Shown: positions 13,194 to 25,211, numbered from the stretch's first letter. The stretch is 64,000 nucleotides of DNA from Adiantum capillus-veneris (GCA_014529385.2 CM043959.1:51573253-51637252); one strand, 5' to 3'. Numbers and translations are program-made. Notes: generated by a model not told the origin, from the letters alone.

Positions 13194-13786
13194 AATAGTT
13201 TATATCTGGCTTGGGATACAGTATGTCAGACATGACTTTTGAAGCATAAATATTTCTTGAGAAATAATGTTTTTTTAATAAAAATATAAGAACAAAAAAA
13301 GGAGTGAGCTCAGGTTTATAAATTTGGAAATTCTGACATACATAGATGCTTTATGAGTGTTTACTTTCCTGTATCAGATTGGCAAAAATGCCAAAGAAAT
13401 GTTTTTTCAAATATAAACAATATACTTGTTAAGAACTATGTGTTTTTTAAAGGTGACATGGATAACAACTGGGATGCCCTGCATCACCTGCGTACAGTCA
13501 CGTGCTAATGAATAGTTTTCTTGTGGCTATGGGTGCAGGTGAGGGCTACCTTTCTTGATTAAAACGTCCAGTTCTTAACAAATGGTGGATCTCGTAGTGT
13601 GATACAAGATTTCCCAGACTTTAGGTTTAAGGATACTTGAGCTGTATTTTGTTATCTTCATTACCTTGTACATAATTTATTTTCAACCGCAAATAAATTA
13701 CTGTGCAAAGCCACTGTACTTTTCTAGAATTATTGTCTGTAAACAATTTGTGTTCGTTTGCGTATATTTATATAGATTTAGAACTT

Positions 13787-13787
<1 letters not shown>

Positions 13788-13823
<36 letters not shown>
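13788..13823. repeat. (CA)n microsatellite, about 35 bp
   Basis: Uninterrupted CA array without a flanking CT array. Confidence 0.97.
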
Positions 13824-13825
<2 letters not shown>

Positions 13826-15285
13826 AATACATGCATCTAGCTTTTGAACTTCGAGCATCAAGACCAAAGATCGTTTATGACATAGAAGGTTTGTGCAAAC
13901 CTCCGAAGGAAGGTTTATTGAGCAACACTATGGAGAAAATTTATTTATGGCCTTCAAAATGTAAAGGAAAGCCACCCTTCAAATGATTTTCAAAAATAAA
14001 AGTAGTTAGTGGTCAGCTTTGAAATTGAGGGCCGGAGTGAGATGGCCTCCCAAAAACTATAGGCTTAAGTATTATAAATTTAGATGGAGTACTAAGGTCT
14101 TTTTGACTTTCCAATGCCAAGACTCAAAAGTCTTTTCATTTTGTACCATCCTAGTACTTACCCTTCACTTTTGAATTTCCAATTAAATGTTTTTTAAAGG
14201 TTGTCTTTGACATGAAGCAGAATTTGAGTGCGTCAAGAATGTGAATGTGACACACTGAGGGTCTCTCCTTCATTTGCCCACATTTGCCCTCCCTATGAAG
14301 GGAAGGAGGACATTGCTTCAATTGATGCACATGCAGCCGTGACAACTCGCGGGTCACATACTAGTACTATATATGAAGCAACTTAAATTTTTTGAGGAAG
14401 GAGAAGGCATCCATGTGTCATTCACTCCTTCACTTGAAAGAAAACCTTACAAAATGTCACATCTATACTAAACAATCCATCACTTATCTTGTGTCCTTGA
14501 CAGAGTTGCTAGTGTGATAGCGGAAGCATAATCCATAAAGCAGTGGAGTTCATGCCACCTTGTTAGCATGCCTTGCAGGCAGAATGTAAGCCCTTATCGA
14601 GAATGATGGCCTCAAACGCGAGAACTGAAACCAGAAGTGCCTTGCACAGTAGCATGTACTTTTAGGGATACATCCTAACTTGACGTTGCCACGCCTAAAA
14701 TGGGAACAAATTTCTGATCGTATCAATTCCCCAAACTTGTGTGCCAATGCCCTTGATTTGAAGTCAATGGGCGGGATCGTGGCACACGGTAGAAGCCTTG
14801 CTTCTCTTGAAACTAGCAAAGCACTTTTCTTTTCACAACAGATAATAGTTGCCAAAGTAAACATGAAAAAGCAAGGAAAACTAAAAATTGTCTAACCTGG
14901 TCGTCCTGCTGTAACCAGTTGTGCCGAGATTCTGTAGAAGAAAACTCGCTCGAAACCAGCTCATAGCCATATTTTCTTTGCGAGAGAGAATTGTCGTGTG
15001 TATCATATACACCCTAATGCAATGATCGTGTACGCACTGCATAATGTGTTCAGCTGATCGTATAAGCCGAGATGATGTGACTGGTCTTATAAAAAATTAC
15101 TATACCAGAACAAAATTGGGGCATAACACTACCCAATTCAAAAAATGTACAATACGCTGAAAATGCATATGCAAGTATGAAAAAATGGCTAAGCATAACA
15201 TGTTTAAAAGACATATAACTACTGTGACGTGCACCAAACCTGGATTTTATGTCAAATTATGAACTCATGCATCATGCTTAAGTTG
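13824..15285. other. Unrecognised stretch
   Basis: No domain-bearing frame is seen. A minus-strand frame at 14550-14864 and an opposite plus-strand frame at 14680-14895 have no recognisable motif. Confidence 0.5.
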
Positions 15286-15828
15286 TCATACATGTGGACA
15301 TTGCTTTTTTTGATGCGTTCCTAAGCAATAAAAGCATAATTTTTGACGCTTTGCCCATAGAAAGTCGGATTGTGATAGTCGCTTCCTGACCACGTTGGTC
15401 ATGACTAGATCTGTATCAACAACCGATTTCTCTTGTACCTGCTGGACCTCTTTGGTCATAACTGTTGGGCAGACAACCCCTTGGGTTGCCGGCAAGTGAG
15501 AAGCTGATTCTAGTAACATATTGTAAAGTAATTGTGTGAGGTTTTCCACTTGTGTAGCCAATATTTGGACTTGTACGGCTAGCTTGCAAAATTGGGAATC
15601 AAAAGTTTGCCAGTCCTATTGAGTGATACACTCCCTGGCATCCTGCAAGTTAATATCATCCTCCACAATATCAAACACACTCTGAGGAAGAGGTGTAAAT
15701 AGTCGCGGAGATAGATCGCATGGGTTTGCATCATCCATCCCTATTGGCACGTGGGTACCCTCCGTGAGAGTATCCGACCAAGCGGCATCCACAAGTGAAG
15801 CACTCTCCAAGTATTCGAAGTCAAACAT
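15286..15828 (-). pseudogene. C-terminal part of a decayed retroelement gag/ORF1-like protein with CCHC-like knuckle
   Basis: One minus-strand frame runs from about 15828 to the stop at 15286, broken by a single TAG near 15618. The N-terminal half is acidic. The C-terminal end reads CFYCLGTHQKKQC, a C-x2-C-x3-H-x4-C arrangement, one residue short of the classical x4 spacing. This resembles the zinc knuckle ending plant retroelement gag or LINE ORF1 proteins. It lies downstream, in the same orientation, of the DUF4283-like segment at 16831-17743, so both are probably one protein separated by about 1 kb of disrupted sequence holding a GA array. The assignment is by motif only. Confidence 0.5.
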
Positions 15829-16400
15829 GTGTTGATCATCAAATTTCCATATTTATGGCAAAGACGTGTTGTGCGAACAAAAGAGAAAACAATACCTTGG
15901 ATTGCAGAAAGGCTCGTTGCTGTAGTATGCACCTCAAACGGCGACAATTAGCCGTGCTAATTAGATCCGTAATCTTAATAAAAGATATAAAAGTGCTGTC
16001 AAAATCAAGTCGTGCCTAAGTTGGGAAACAATTGAAGCAATATCCTAAGACATTCTTGGATCCGTGGTTGTCCAGTTAGCCGGCTGTTACAACCGGCATG
16101 GACTTCGACAAGCTGTCCATCGTACCCTTTTCCAAGGAGGAATGCTTGAAGATTTCAAAAGAGGGCACTAAAATTTGGTCACTGCAGAAAACCAGTTTGT
16201 TTACGATGTGCTAAAGGATCTCCAAGAGGCGGCTTGCGGTACCTTGCTGAAATCTCTCGAGCCAAAGCCTTCGAGGATGCAATCGAAAAGCCTGCGGGCA
16301 CGTGCCCGCTTATGCTAAAAGAAATCCTTGCCCTAAGGTCTTTGGGCGCTTGAATGTGAACCAAAAAGCTCAATTGCGTAGCTATGGTGCTGCAAAGTGC

Positions 16401-16401
<1 letters not shown>

Positions 16402-16489
<88 letters not shown>
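16402..16489. repeat. (GA)n microsatellite, about 88 bp
   Basis: Long uninterrupted GA array lying within the remains of the minus-strand ORF1-like gene. It reads CT in the sense direction of that gene. Confidence 0.98.
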
Positions 16490-16492
<3 letters not shown>

Positions 16493-16830
16493 TCCGCTCG
16501 CTGTGGTGCAGCTTCTTGATTATTATTGTGACGTGATCACCCCCGATGGCTACGCGCTCATGTTGAGCCCATCCTTGTTGTGATATGTGTAGGTCGATGT
16601 TCTCTCCTCCTTCGCCGCAAGCGGCCCTGCACACGACCTTGACTGCCTTCTCTGCTAAGCGGCCATGCCCACCTTCCAAATCTTGCCCTTAGGTTGCATG
16701 AACATGCATCAAGTGGAGATCCACAACCCACTTTGCCTAGAATAGACTGGAGCTTTGATACCAGTGAAAGGCCCTGGGTACTGCCTTGTTTGAATCCTCC
16801 ACCCAACCTCCCTTTTATAGCCTCCTGGCC

Positions 16831-17743
16831 CTAGGATCCCTTCTCCATTGGGCAGCCAGCCCTTGGCCAGTGTCCTTGATCTCCAGGGTGGTCCTTGGCC
16901 TGACAGATCTTTAGTCCTGCCCCAAAATTCACCACCAAGTTCTTTGGCTGTGGCTTCCGCAGATCCCACCAGATACAGACCTTGTTTGCTACTACACCCG
17001 AGGCTCTGGTAGCTAGGACAAAAAGTGGATCACCAAGTGAAGCTGCGAGGTCCTTCAAGTTCTTCCTAAGCCATACGAGGGAGGTTGACAAAATCCACCC
17101 ATACTGGGCAAAGATCCTTGAATGCCTCGTTAGATTCAAACAGAGGGTCCCAAGGGAGCACGTACAACGGCGTGCGATTGAAGAACAACGGACTTTTCAC
17201 CAAAACCCTCTCAACCATTGCACTGTCGTTGAACTGAGATGACACGAATCCTTTTGCTATATATTGGGTGGACATTAGCGAGCCGTGCTGATTCAGAACA
17301 AGTGGACTGCAGAGCCACTTACTGAGCTCAATTCTATTGGAAACTCTCCCCATAAACCCGAAAACCACAGTGGAATTTTCAACCTCCGCTAGTTGTCTTT
17401 TCACAATGGTAGGGGGAACAACCATCGTAACGGCATCTTCCACCTCGACACGCTATGGGAGCGCCTTCTTGAGTGCTTGGAAAGCTCTATCTCCTTTGGC
17501 CACTTCAGTAGCATCCTCCTGCGTCGCCGACTCTTCGCACGACCTTTTGTTCAATGATAGTGCACAAAGGATTGTCTCTAGGTCTTTTTCCACGTGCATC
17601 TTTCTTTGTTTCAGTTCCTCCTTACTCAGATTAGTAAGGGAGCTTTGACCGCTATCATCGGCGCCTGGTTTCTCAAAGTCGCATGTCGGATCGATAGTCT
17701 TCAGAGTGTCGAGCTGCTCTTTTCCTGCAGAGGAGCTCGTCAT
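16831..17743 (-). pseudogene. DUF4283-like N-terminal part of a decayed LINE ORF1/gag-like protein
   Basis: On the minus strand a frame from 17743 (MTSSSAGKEQ...) reaches a TAG at 17453-17455. It continues in the same frame to 17066, then shifts by one base into the frame ending at 16831. The pieces join as ...PLYVLPWDPLFES...PVWVDFVNLP then LRKNLKDLAASLGDPLFV then KVCIWWDLRKPQP. This order (conserved Trp-x-Pro-x-Phe, PVWVxxxxLP, LxxxAxxxGxPLxV, CxxxDLxKPxP) matches the plant DUF4283 domain found in LINE ORF1 and related proteins. One stop and one frameshift show it is dead. The downstream knuckle is at 15286-15828. No reverse transcriptase of this element is visible. Confidence 0.6.
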
Positions 17744-17883
17744 GGCGTGGTGAAAGGCCTCACCAACACCAAGTCACAAAAGGGGGATCTTAATAAAGGA
17801 GATAATAATCGCTTATTCTTCCAACTAGGTGGTGATGAAAAGCCTAACAGGATAAGTATAGGCTCCGAAGCCACATGCACCTG

Positions 17884-18804
17884 TGTTAACTGAGTCAACG
17901 TCAGTTAACAGAAGCTGCTAAAGACCGAAGACGTATAAATGCACATCGAAGATCAAAGTGAAGAAGAAGTAAAGATTGGAGTTACACATTTTTCACATTT
18001 TCCCAAAATGGTCACGTATTGTAAATTTCTGATTTATTTCAAGCCATTGTAATATTCTAATGTGTTATGGGCTCAATGGGAGTTCTAAGATGTAAAGAAC
18101 AGGTCAGCTAGTGTGCCTAGGTAGCAGATTCAGTAAGTGGTGGAGCTCTAAAGGCCTTGGGCACCCGGACATTGCATATTTTTACCCTAGGTATATAAGG
18201 CAGTGTGTAAAAGAAATTAGGGTTCTCAAGCTCATTGGTTGAGAGCACTCTTTGGTGAGAGCTCTTGAGGTGTGTGGCTATGGAGTCCTTGGGCCTCTCC
18301 TTGCTCATGAGACTTTATTAACACTAATCAATGATTCATTCTCTTTCACTATGCCTCTCTCATGCTTCTTATGATTGCATATGATGCTCATATTAGGTAG
18401 ATCTTAACTAATTAGTGGTTAATCCCTCTCTAATCTTGTGTGATTGCCCTCTTTTGCTTGTGTGTGCATGTAGGTTTGATTGGAGTGTGGTGCTCGATAG
18501 ATCTATGTGTTTGTGCTTCCGATTAGTGTGTTGCATGATAGGATTAGTGTTGTGTGCGTCTTGCAATCGTAGTGTGTGTGATTGGGTTGATTGGAGGTGA
18601 AGAGAAGTGGATGTGAAGATTGCCCTTCATTGTGGCTTATCTCCTCCATAGGCCGAGAAGCTCACTTCGTAGAGTTAACCATTCGTGTTGCCAGGATTAT
18701 CTCACTGACCGTGTGAGTGTTTCCATGCCTTAGTCGGGTAGCTCATCCCTTTGGATTGATAATTTTGTTGGTCATTGGAGCTATGTAACGATGGAACCCC
18801 AACA
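17884..18804 (+). mobile_element. LTR of Ty3/gypsy-type element 'G' (left copy)
   Basis: The LTR starts TGTTAACTGA and ends ...CCCCAACA immediately before a PBS, giving about 921 bp. Its first 27 bp form a palindrome (TGTTAACTGA, 7-bp loop, TCAGTTAACA). A TATA-like GTATATAAGG sits at 18191-18200. The first ~370 bp match the segment at 63160-63535 in the same orientation (shared GGCTCAATGGGAGTTCTAAG and TAAAGGCCTTGG). Beyond that the two copies diverge. It may be the 5' LTR of an old element whose 3' LTR is the right-hand copy. Confidence 0.75.
18191..18200 (+). promoter_or_regulatory. TATA-like box in G LTR
   Basis: GTATATAAGG, conserved as GTATATAAAG at 63471-63480 in the second LTR copy. 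This is consistent with the LTR promoter. Confidence 0.5.
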
Positions 18805-18825
18805 TTTGGCGCCGTTTCCAGGGAC
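18805..18825 (+). promoter_or_regulatory. Primer-binding site, Asp-tRNA type
   Basis: TTTGGCGCCGTTTCCAGGGA directly follows the LTR terminus. From general knowledge, TGGCGCCGTTGCCGGGGA is the complement of the 3' end of plant Asp-tRNA and is the usual PBS of many plant Ty3/gypsy elements. This copy carries two or three mismatches. Confidence 0.75.
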
Positions 18826-20848
18826 GATGGCCTACGCTAGTGTAATGTTTTTGTGGATTTTGGATGTGTGTGCATGAAGCAATGTGTTCATAATTCCCTA
18901 ATGTGTCACCGTATCTTGCCAATTGTCTGTTTACACACTCTAATTTCACACTAACCCCTTGCTAATTTGACTAGTTTTTGTTAACTTACTAATTTGCTAT
19001 GAAGGATTGGAGCATTCAACCATTCAATTGATCTTCAATGTAAAGGTAATCAAGGTGGTATTCTCAACCTCCCTCGAATCTAAAGATGTGTAGAATTGTG
19101 TAGAGATCCCACCATGATGATGCAATTTAATGATATGCTATGTTGATGCAATGCAATGTGATGCTATGTTGGATTGAAAATTTTTGGATTGTTTGTTTTC
19201 ATGCCGTCGTAATGCCGAAATTTTTAAGATTTGGTGGCGTATGAATTTGACAAGTTTCAATTGCTAATTGGTAAATGTGCATTGCTAATTGGGTGCCTAA
19301 TTGAGTTAATTGTATGCTTGGATGGTCAATTGCAAGTGTGTGTGCACTAAAATCAAGTGTGTGTGCAATTTTATTAGTGTGTGTATGTCTAATTTAGGTG
19401 TGTGAGCACTATTTTGCCCATGTTTGTGCACCTAGAAATCAATGTGTGCTTAATAATTTTTCAATTGTGATGATTGATTTGTGTTGTGCTCATGCCCACC
19501 TAATGATTTGTGAAGTCACATTACAAATTCGACAAATTTAACTCTTTTGTGTGCGCACCTAAAGATTGGTTAAAACTACCAAATTTATTAGTGTGTGTGC
19601 GCCTAAAAAGTGTTTAATTTGCATGATTGATTCAAATTTTGATTGCATATTGGATGTGGGTAATGGTTAATTGTTGTGTTATTGTGCTCAAAATAGGGAT
19701 TTGTACACTCCAATTGCGTCAATTTTGTACCTAATTTTTCCGGTTTAATTGCCTAGTCTTTATTTTATTGATAAAATTGTTTGGCAATTGAATTGATGTG
19801 ATTTTCGTAATTCTATTTGGCTGAACTATTCCCCTATGTGTGGAGAATTTTTAGAAAATTTTTGGGTATTTTTTGGTAAATTTTTGCTCATTTTTTCATT
19901 AATTTAATTCCATTAAAAAATGATATTGTGCGATCTTTACGAGCTATTTCATGTGTGCGTATTTACGGCATCATTTTGTTCGCATTTGTGCCCTTCGTGG
20001 TCGAGTTTTGAGCGTTCCGCTATTTCCAGGGGTCAGGTTGACGATTGTGTCGTAAATTGCATTTTTTGTAAAATCTCCTATTTTTGGTGTTTTGGCGTGT
20101 CAAAAAGTTTGGTTGTGAATGTCGGTGATTTTCTAAGATTCCTAGAATATTTCGAGAATTTTTTGACCTTTTTGGCAATTTTTTGGACTTTTGGGTGAAT
20201 TTTAGCGTTTTCGGCTAATTTTCGACCTACTTTTTGGCATTTTTGGAAATTTGAAAATAAAAAAATAATAGAAAGGCCGGTTTGAGTTGCGAGGTCCATG
20301 CCTTGCGGTGCATAAAATTTCGGGACGGAATACTCTTCTTCTTCTTTTTTCTCCCACTGGCCGACAACCTCCTTCTTCTCTCTCCACGTGAACACAACCT
20401 ATCACACTCACACTCACTCTACTCTCTGTCTCCCTCGCTGACCACTGCCCGCCACATCCGCACCACGTGCGTGCTCAGCCTCTCTCTCTAACTTACTCTC
20501 TTTCTCTCTCTGCCTTTCGGCGCCGTGCGTGAACCCAATGTTAGAAAAAACCGGGGTCCAATGTATTTTAACCGGTTGAAATCCTAAAAATCTCTGTTAG
20601 ATTTTGAGCTTGCCATAAAGCAAACCGGGAAGTTTTCACAAATTTTAGTGTAATTACCGGCAAAAGCTTTAAATTTTGACCTAAAAGCCAGGAGAATTTC
20701 AAGCTTGGCCTTATTTTCTTCGGTTATGAAAAATGTATTTTTCTCGCCCCGCGTGAACCCCTCTCTCTACTCTCTTTGTCCCCTACTTTAACTTCCTCTC
20801 TATCTCTACTCTCGATGTTTGCCCTCCACCTTTGTCTTATTCACTCAT

Positions 20849-20876
20849 CACACACACACACACACACACGTTAACT

Positions 20877-20919
<43 letters not shown>

Positions 20920-20960
20920 TCCCTTGGCGTTTTCCCTTTCTGTTGTCCCGCGTGCATGCA

Positions 20961-21000
<40 letters not shown>

Positions 21001-21028
21001 GTTGACTGCAACCACGCACGCGCATACA

Positions 21029-21069
<41 letters not shown>
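20849..21069. repeat. Cluster of CA and CT microsatellites
   Basis: CA (20849-20869), then CT arrays at 20881-20914, 20964-20997 and 21033-21069, separated by short unique, GC-richer spacers (GTTGTCCCGCGTGCATGCA and similar). The CT blocks with their spacers look like a three-fold expansion. Confidence 0.95.
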
Positions 21070-21073
<4 letters not shown>

Positions 21074-21230
21074 GCCACTGACAAGGGCTCTCTCTCTTCG
21101 CGTCGTTGTCCAGCCCTCTACGGCATGTTGTGCGCCAGCTCCCAGGTCTCCCTGCAATCACGCGCCGTCAATCCTGCCGACTCTTCAGGTGAGTTAGTTT
21201 TAGGTAGGTTAGTTTAAGTTAGTCTTTTTA

Positions 21231-21325
21231 AAACAATTAAAAAAAACAGCAAAAAGAAAATCTTTTAAAAACAATAAGAAAGGAATCAAAAATCACAAAA
21301 TCACAAAAAAGAATAAAAACAATTA

Positions 21326-21356
<31 letters not shown>

Positions 21357-21830
21357 AAACAAAAATCCAATAAAAATTCAAAAAAGCCATTCAAAAAAAA
21401 AATCATAAAGAATTCATTGCAAAAATAAAAACTTCTTACAAAATTCTAAAAAGTAAAAAATTCACAGAAAAATAAAAAAACCTCATTAAAAATAAAAAAT
21501 TCTTAGAAAATTCAAAAAACATATATATAAATTTCACAAAAAATTGGAAAAAAATCATTAAAAAAATCAAAAAGTGACACAGATAAATCCCTAAAACATA
21601 CAAAAATTCATAAAAACTCAAAAAATTCATTAAAAAATCCAAAACTCATAGAAAAAAATCCCAAAAAAATAAAACCTTCAAAGCAATCACAAAAAATTAG
21701 AAAATTACCAAAAAAAATATTAAAAAATAAAAACCTTCCCAAGAAAAATCGTAAAAAACCATTAAAAAGATCTTTTTTTTTTAAATTCAAAATTTTACAA
21801 AAAATTTAGAAAAATAAAAAGAAAGCCGCC
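21231..21830. repeat. A-rich low-complexity block
   Basis: About 600 bp are dominated by AAAAATTC, AAAAAACC and CATTAAAAA words on the plus strand. Minus-strand Phe/Leu-rich frames here are composition artefacts. Confidence 0.85.
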
Positions 21831-22334
21831 GAAAGTGCCAGAAAAAGCCAGAACGAGCCAGAAAGCGTAAAAAAAGCAAAAGATCAGTCGGGAAAATTAC
21901 ACCTAGCGAAGCGAACCAGATCAGCAGGATAACAACTGAAACGACCAGCTCAAAGCCGTGAGGGAGAGACAAATTTCTAAATTTTTCAAAACCGAGCTGA
22001 AAATCAAGAAATCAGAATTGTAAACTCATCGAAGCTCAAAATTTTGAGCTATATTTTGGGATCTCCTTGGGAATTGGGATTGAATTAATTTGGCCAAGAA
22101 TATTATTATTCTAGCTAAATTTTGACAGAGTTGACATGATTCGATCAAGGAGCTAGAAGTGAGCGTGCACCTAGAAATTGGCAAGTGCAAGCAATTGCAT
22201 TGAAAAGTAGCGTCTAGTTGGACAAACAGGGGCACAACTCACATGTGATTGTAGATTAGGCTAGTACAAGCAAGAGAAATTTTGCAATCAACACCAGAAT
22301 CTGCTAGGAGACAGTTTTTGTAGATTAAGCCAAC

Positions 22335-23274
22335 ATGGACTCAAATCGAGCCGAGAGTTCAAGTACAACAGAGAAAGCTAGTAGCAGTGGTAACACATGT
22401 ACAAGTGAAACAGAGCAGATTTTACAGTTATATGGCTACAATGGAGATAAAGTTTTATATGTAGATTCCGAAGGCAGTAGATACTTGATGAGAAGTAAAA
22501 GCAGCACAAGAGCCAAGATTCTATTGATCAGAGTAAAGACAGATTCAGAGAACTCGTAGATGTTCAGAGACTTCAGTGGAGCCAGGTATTGCAAGCTCAA
22601 AGATGAAGTGCAAATACAAGTGCAAAAAATCAACCCAAATAATTATCCAAAAATCTGCACAAGCCAGCAAAACATACAGTTGGTGCATATGCAATCAGAG
22701 TCATTGTACATGGACTACAGTGGTCAGATCTATAATCGAGAACCAGAATTGGAAGATCCAACAGATCAACCAATACAAGCCAGTCTAATGGGAGAACCAA
22801 GCCAAAGACAATACAAAAAGTCAAGATAGAGCAGTCTAGTGCTTGATGCTTAGTGTTCTAAAAGAAGATGCCGACAACTTGGCAAGCACAGAAACAGAAG
22901 CTCCTCAGCTAGAGCCTGACATGACAAAACCAGTTGAAATACCACCAGTCATGGCGTATTTCTCAGATTATGGACGAAAAGGTGGACATTTTTCTAAAGA
23001 TTGTCCAAGAAATCCAGACAACAGAGACGTATCAACTGCTAAGCAAGATACAAAGAAAATTGGAAATGTGAATCTCAATGTAAGGGCATCTAACTCGTCA
23101 CTTTTAATGCAATTGGATGATTCTGCATTACCATTAGAAGCACTAGAAAAAACACTGCAAGTTCAAAATCAGCATAAAGATACTCAGGCACCTGAAAAGC
23201 TTAAAATTGACTCTTTGAACAACAAATTCCTGCATGAATTTTGGTCAAGGTATCCAGATATCATCGAATGTTGA
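22335..23274 (+). pseudogene. Gag-like N-terminal region of element F, with degenerate zinc knuckle
   Basis: A frame from ATG 22335 (MDSNRAESSSTTEK) reaches TAG at 22557, reopens in the same frame (22560-22829), and is followed by a shifted frame at 22843-23274. The first 160 residues carry three copies of a motif with an aromatic residue, Asp and a second aromatic: LYVDSEGSRYL, MFRDFSGARYC and LYMDYSGQIYN. The third segment contains YFSDYGRKGGHFSKDC, a CCHC knuckle whose two first Cys have become Phe and Tyr. Position after LTR-PBS-leader and the knuckle argue for gag. Stops, a frameshift and the lost Cys argue for decay. Confidence 0.55.
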
Positions 23275-23280
23275 GAAGAA

Positions 23281-24114
23281 TGTTAGGTTTGCAAATGATT
23301 TTGCATCCACTGCCACAAGTGTGTAATCATTCACGAGCTTAAGGGACACATCAGACAGAATGATGTTAGCATTGTATGGTACCCATAATTCATATGCACA
23401 CTATGTAGACCTAAAACGGAAAATGTACAAAAAGGATCAACCATGTTTGAACGGCCCACTTACCAGCTCATAGAAGTGCATCCAGTGATAGATCAGAAAT
23501 GATGGTTCATTTCAAAGGAAAGAATCTATTATAGCCCATCCTCTCTAGAGCTAAAGGATATTATCCGAGTGGACCCAGAAATCTGTTCGGAGCCAAACTC
23601 TCCTCCATCGGAAATCAAGATTCGACGTTGTGACCAAACGAGCACATACTTTGATCAAAATAGTCGTAGATATAGACAAGAGTCTAGCATCTATGATGCC
23701 TTGGGTCCTGAAACCATAGAATCTCATATCATAGAAGACCCATGGGATAGACAATATCAGGGCAAAGATAATGCTATTTACAGCTTGACTTGGGGAATAA
23801 TTTGTCATATTTCAAGGAGATACATAGGAAAATATGTAGAAGGTTTACAGATGCCAAACATCAATAGTGCTACCCAAAGTGTGCCTTCACACTCCCAAAA
23901 GGTGAGACTAAACAAGAGCCAAACAATTTTGAACTCTTACAATGAAGTAGGCTATAGTGATCACCCTAGGAAGGGAGGAGCTGTAAATCCATCAAGCTTA
24001 GCTTATGTACCAGGAAATGCTACACTAGTTAGAAGCCCTAGAGCCTCTAGCCAACAAACCCCTTCAAAGCAGAAACCATTGAAAGATCATATGGTTGTGA
24101 AAGTTTCCAATTGA
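23281..24114 (+). pseudogene. Middle gag-like region of element F
   Basis: From about 23290 a broken frame contains YAHYVDLKRKMYKK. The frame 23569-24114 begins MDPEICSEPNSPPSE and contains TYFDQNSRRYRQ. Both fit the aromatic-x-Asp ... aromatic module of the upstream part. The remainder is polar and rich in Ser, Gln and Pro, without a known domain. It needs one frameshift to join the frame that starts at 24111. Confidence 0.4.
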
Positions 24115-24974
24115 CCCAAGTTCTCTCAGAATCTGGAGACAAATTCCTCTATGAAGTTCATCAAGGACAAAAGTTTCAGTTGATCTCTACAAGTCAAAGC
24201 CAAAAACCAACAAATCCAATAGTGTTTAAACAGTTACATGTGACCAAACTCACATATGCATATCAAGATGCACATGGTAACGAATATCAGAAAGGTCATG
24301 ACCTTGTACAAACCCATATGAATGGCCCGCCGACTAAAGTCAAGGACTATCTGAAGATGATGCAAAGCCTCAAGCTATTAGAACAGGTAACAAAAAAGTC
24401 AAAGTCAATGGGAGCTAAAGTTCAGAAGGCTACACAAAGATCAACACCAAAATCTCCACAGAAGAGACAAATTTTGCCAGAAAGTACAGTGGATCTATTA
24501 AGATTAAGGGTTAGCTAAATGCAGGCAGATATTGCTCAACATTTACAAAAAAGTACAATATTACAGTCAATGGAGTCGACATCAACGGAAGCAGGTAATC
24601 AAAGAAAAGAAAATGCAGATAAAGCTCAACCAGAGGATGCTGCCACAACAAAAGCAGTCAATACAGAAAGAAATCCTGAGATGATCAAGTGCAACATTGT
24701 TGGTGAAAATGAAGAAAAGTTGTCAAGTGAAGTAAAGCTAGATTTTGAGTTAGACAAGAACCTCATGTCTTTTCACACTTGGAAAAGATGTGGCCAACCA
24801 CAGCTGGAAGATGCTCTTGAATTTTTGAGCATATCAAAAAACAAACGAGCAGAATGCTGGGAAATTATCTCTACCACCATTGAAGTAAGGTCACAGATCA
24901 TCGTAGCTCAATTCCACGTGATCACAACCAAAGATATGCTAGACAACATCATAATGGGAATGCCAATGGACTAG
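24111..24974 (+). pseudogene. Gag-to-protease-like region of element F
   Basis: One frame runs from 24111 through a TAA at 24516-24518 to a TAG at 24972. It carries two further module copies (FLYEVHQGQKFQL, YAYQDAHGNEYQKG), a basic linker, and ends VITTKDMLDNIIMGMPMD. That ending looks like the C-terminal I-(I/L)-G-(M/I)-P-W segment of a retropepsin. No Asp-Thr/Ser-Gly catalytic loop is visible upstream in this piece. The same frame continues past two more stops into the next feature, so 24111-26099 was probably one polyprotein. Confidence 0.45.
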
Positions 24975-25211
24975 AAGATATTAGAGATACAGAATGTAAA
25001 CAGGATGCAGTCTTCAGAGGCAACAAAGAATGAAGACCAAGACTGGTCACCCGCGGACAACAACACAAAGTCCTCAAGCACAGTTAAATTGGAGACTGAT
25101 GCCAAATAAAATCTTATTGAAGATGATTCATCTCCATCAAAGAGAACTTTAGAAGAGCTTAAAACAAATTATGCAATAAGAAATGCAGATCAAACAGAGC
25201 AAAGGGCAACC

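Larger units (their letters stand above)
9434..13787. other. T-rich unrecognised region
   Basis: This 4.3-kb stretch has its own flavour: few microsatellites, T-rich, and frequent CTGGTT/CTGACT words. It contains a degenerate tandem duplication (10028-10712), a three-copy short repeat (12709-12795) and a TA array (13173-13193). Open frames are short and lack domain motifs. Consensus-like splice sites are scattered (for example CAG|GTGAGG near 13533), but no gene could be assembled. Confidence 0.5.
18826..22334 (+). other. Long non-coding leader of the G/F element
   Basis: This is 3.5 kb between the PBS and the first gag-like ATG. The first part (to about 20.3 kb) is T/G-rich. Then come CT arrays (20849-21069), a strong donor-like CTTCAG|GTGAGT at 21188/21189, a very A-rich block (about 21231-21830) and an acceptor-like TTTTTGTAG ending at 22323, 12 bp before the ATG at 22335. 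A spliced leader is possible but unproven. No coding domain is seen. Confidence 0.5.

Noticed and set aside
13500-13560. Splice-site-like CAG|GTGAGG as part of a host gene
   Set aside because: No exon with coding character could be joined to it on either side.
16745-16775. PBS-like GGTATCAAAGC on the minus strand
   Set aside because: One mismatch to the Met-type PBS, but no LTR end next to it and no element body in the expected direction.
21436-21972. Phe/Leu-rich minus-strand frames resembling membrane proteins
   Set aside because: They are the complement of an A-rich low-complexity block; hydrophobicity follows from poly-T codons.
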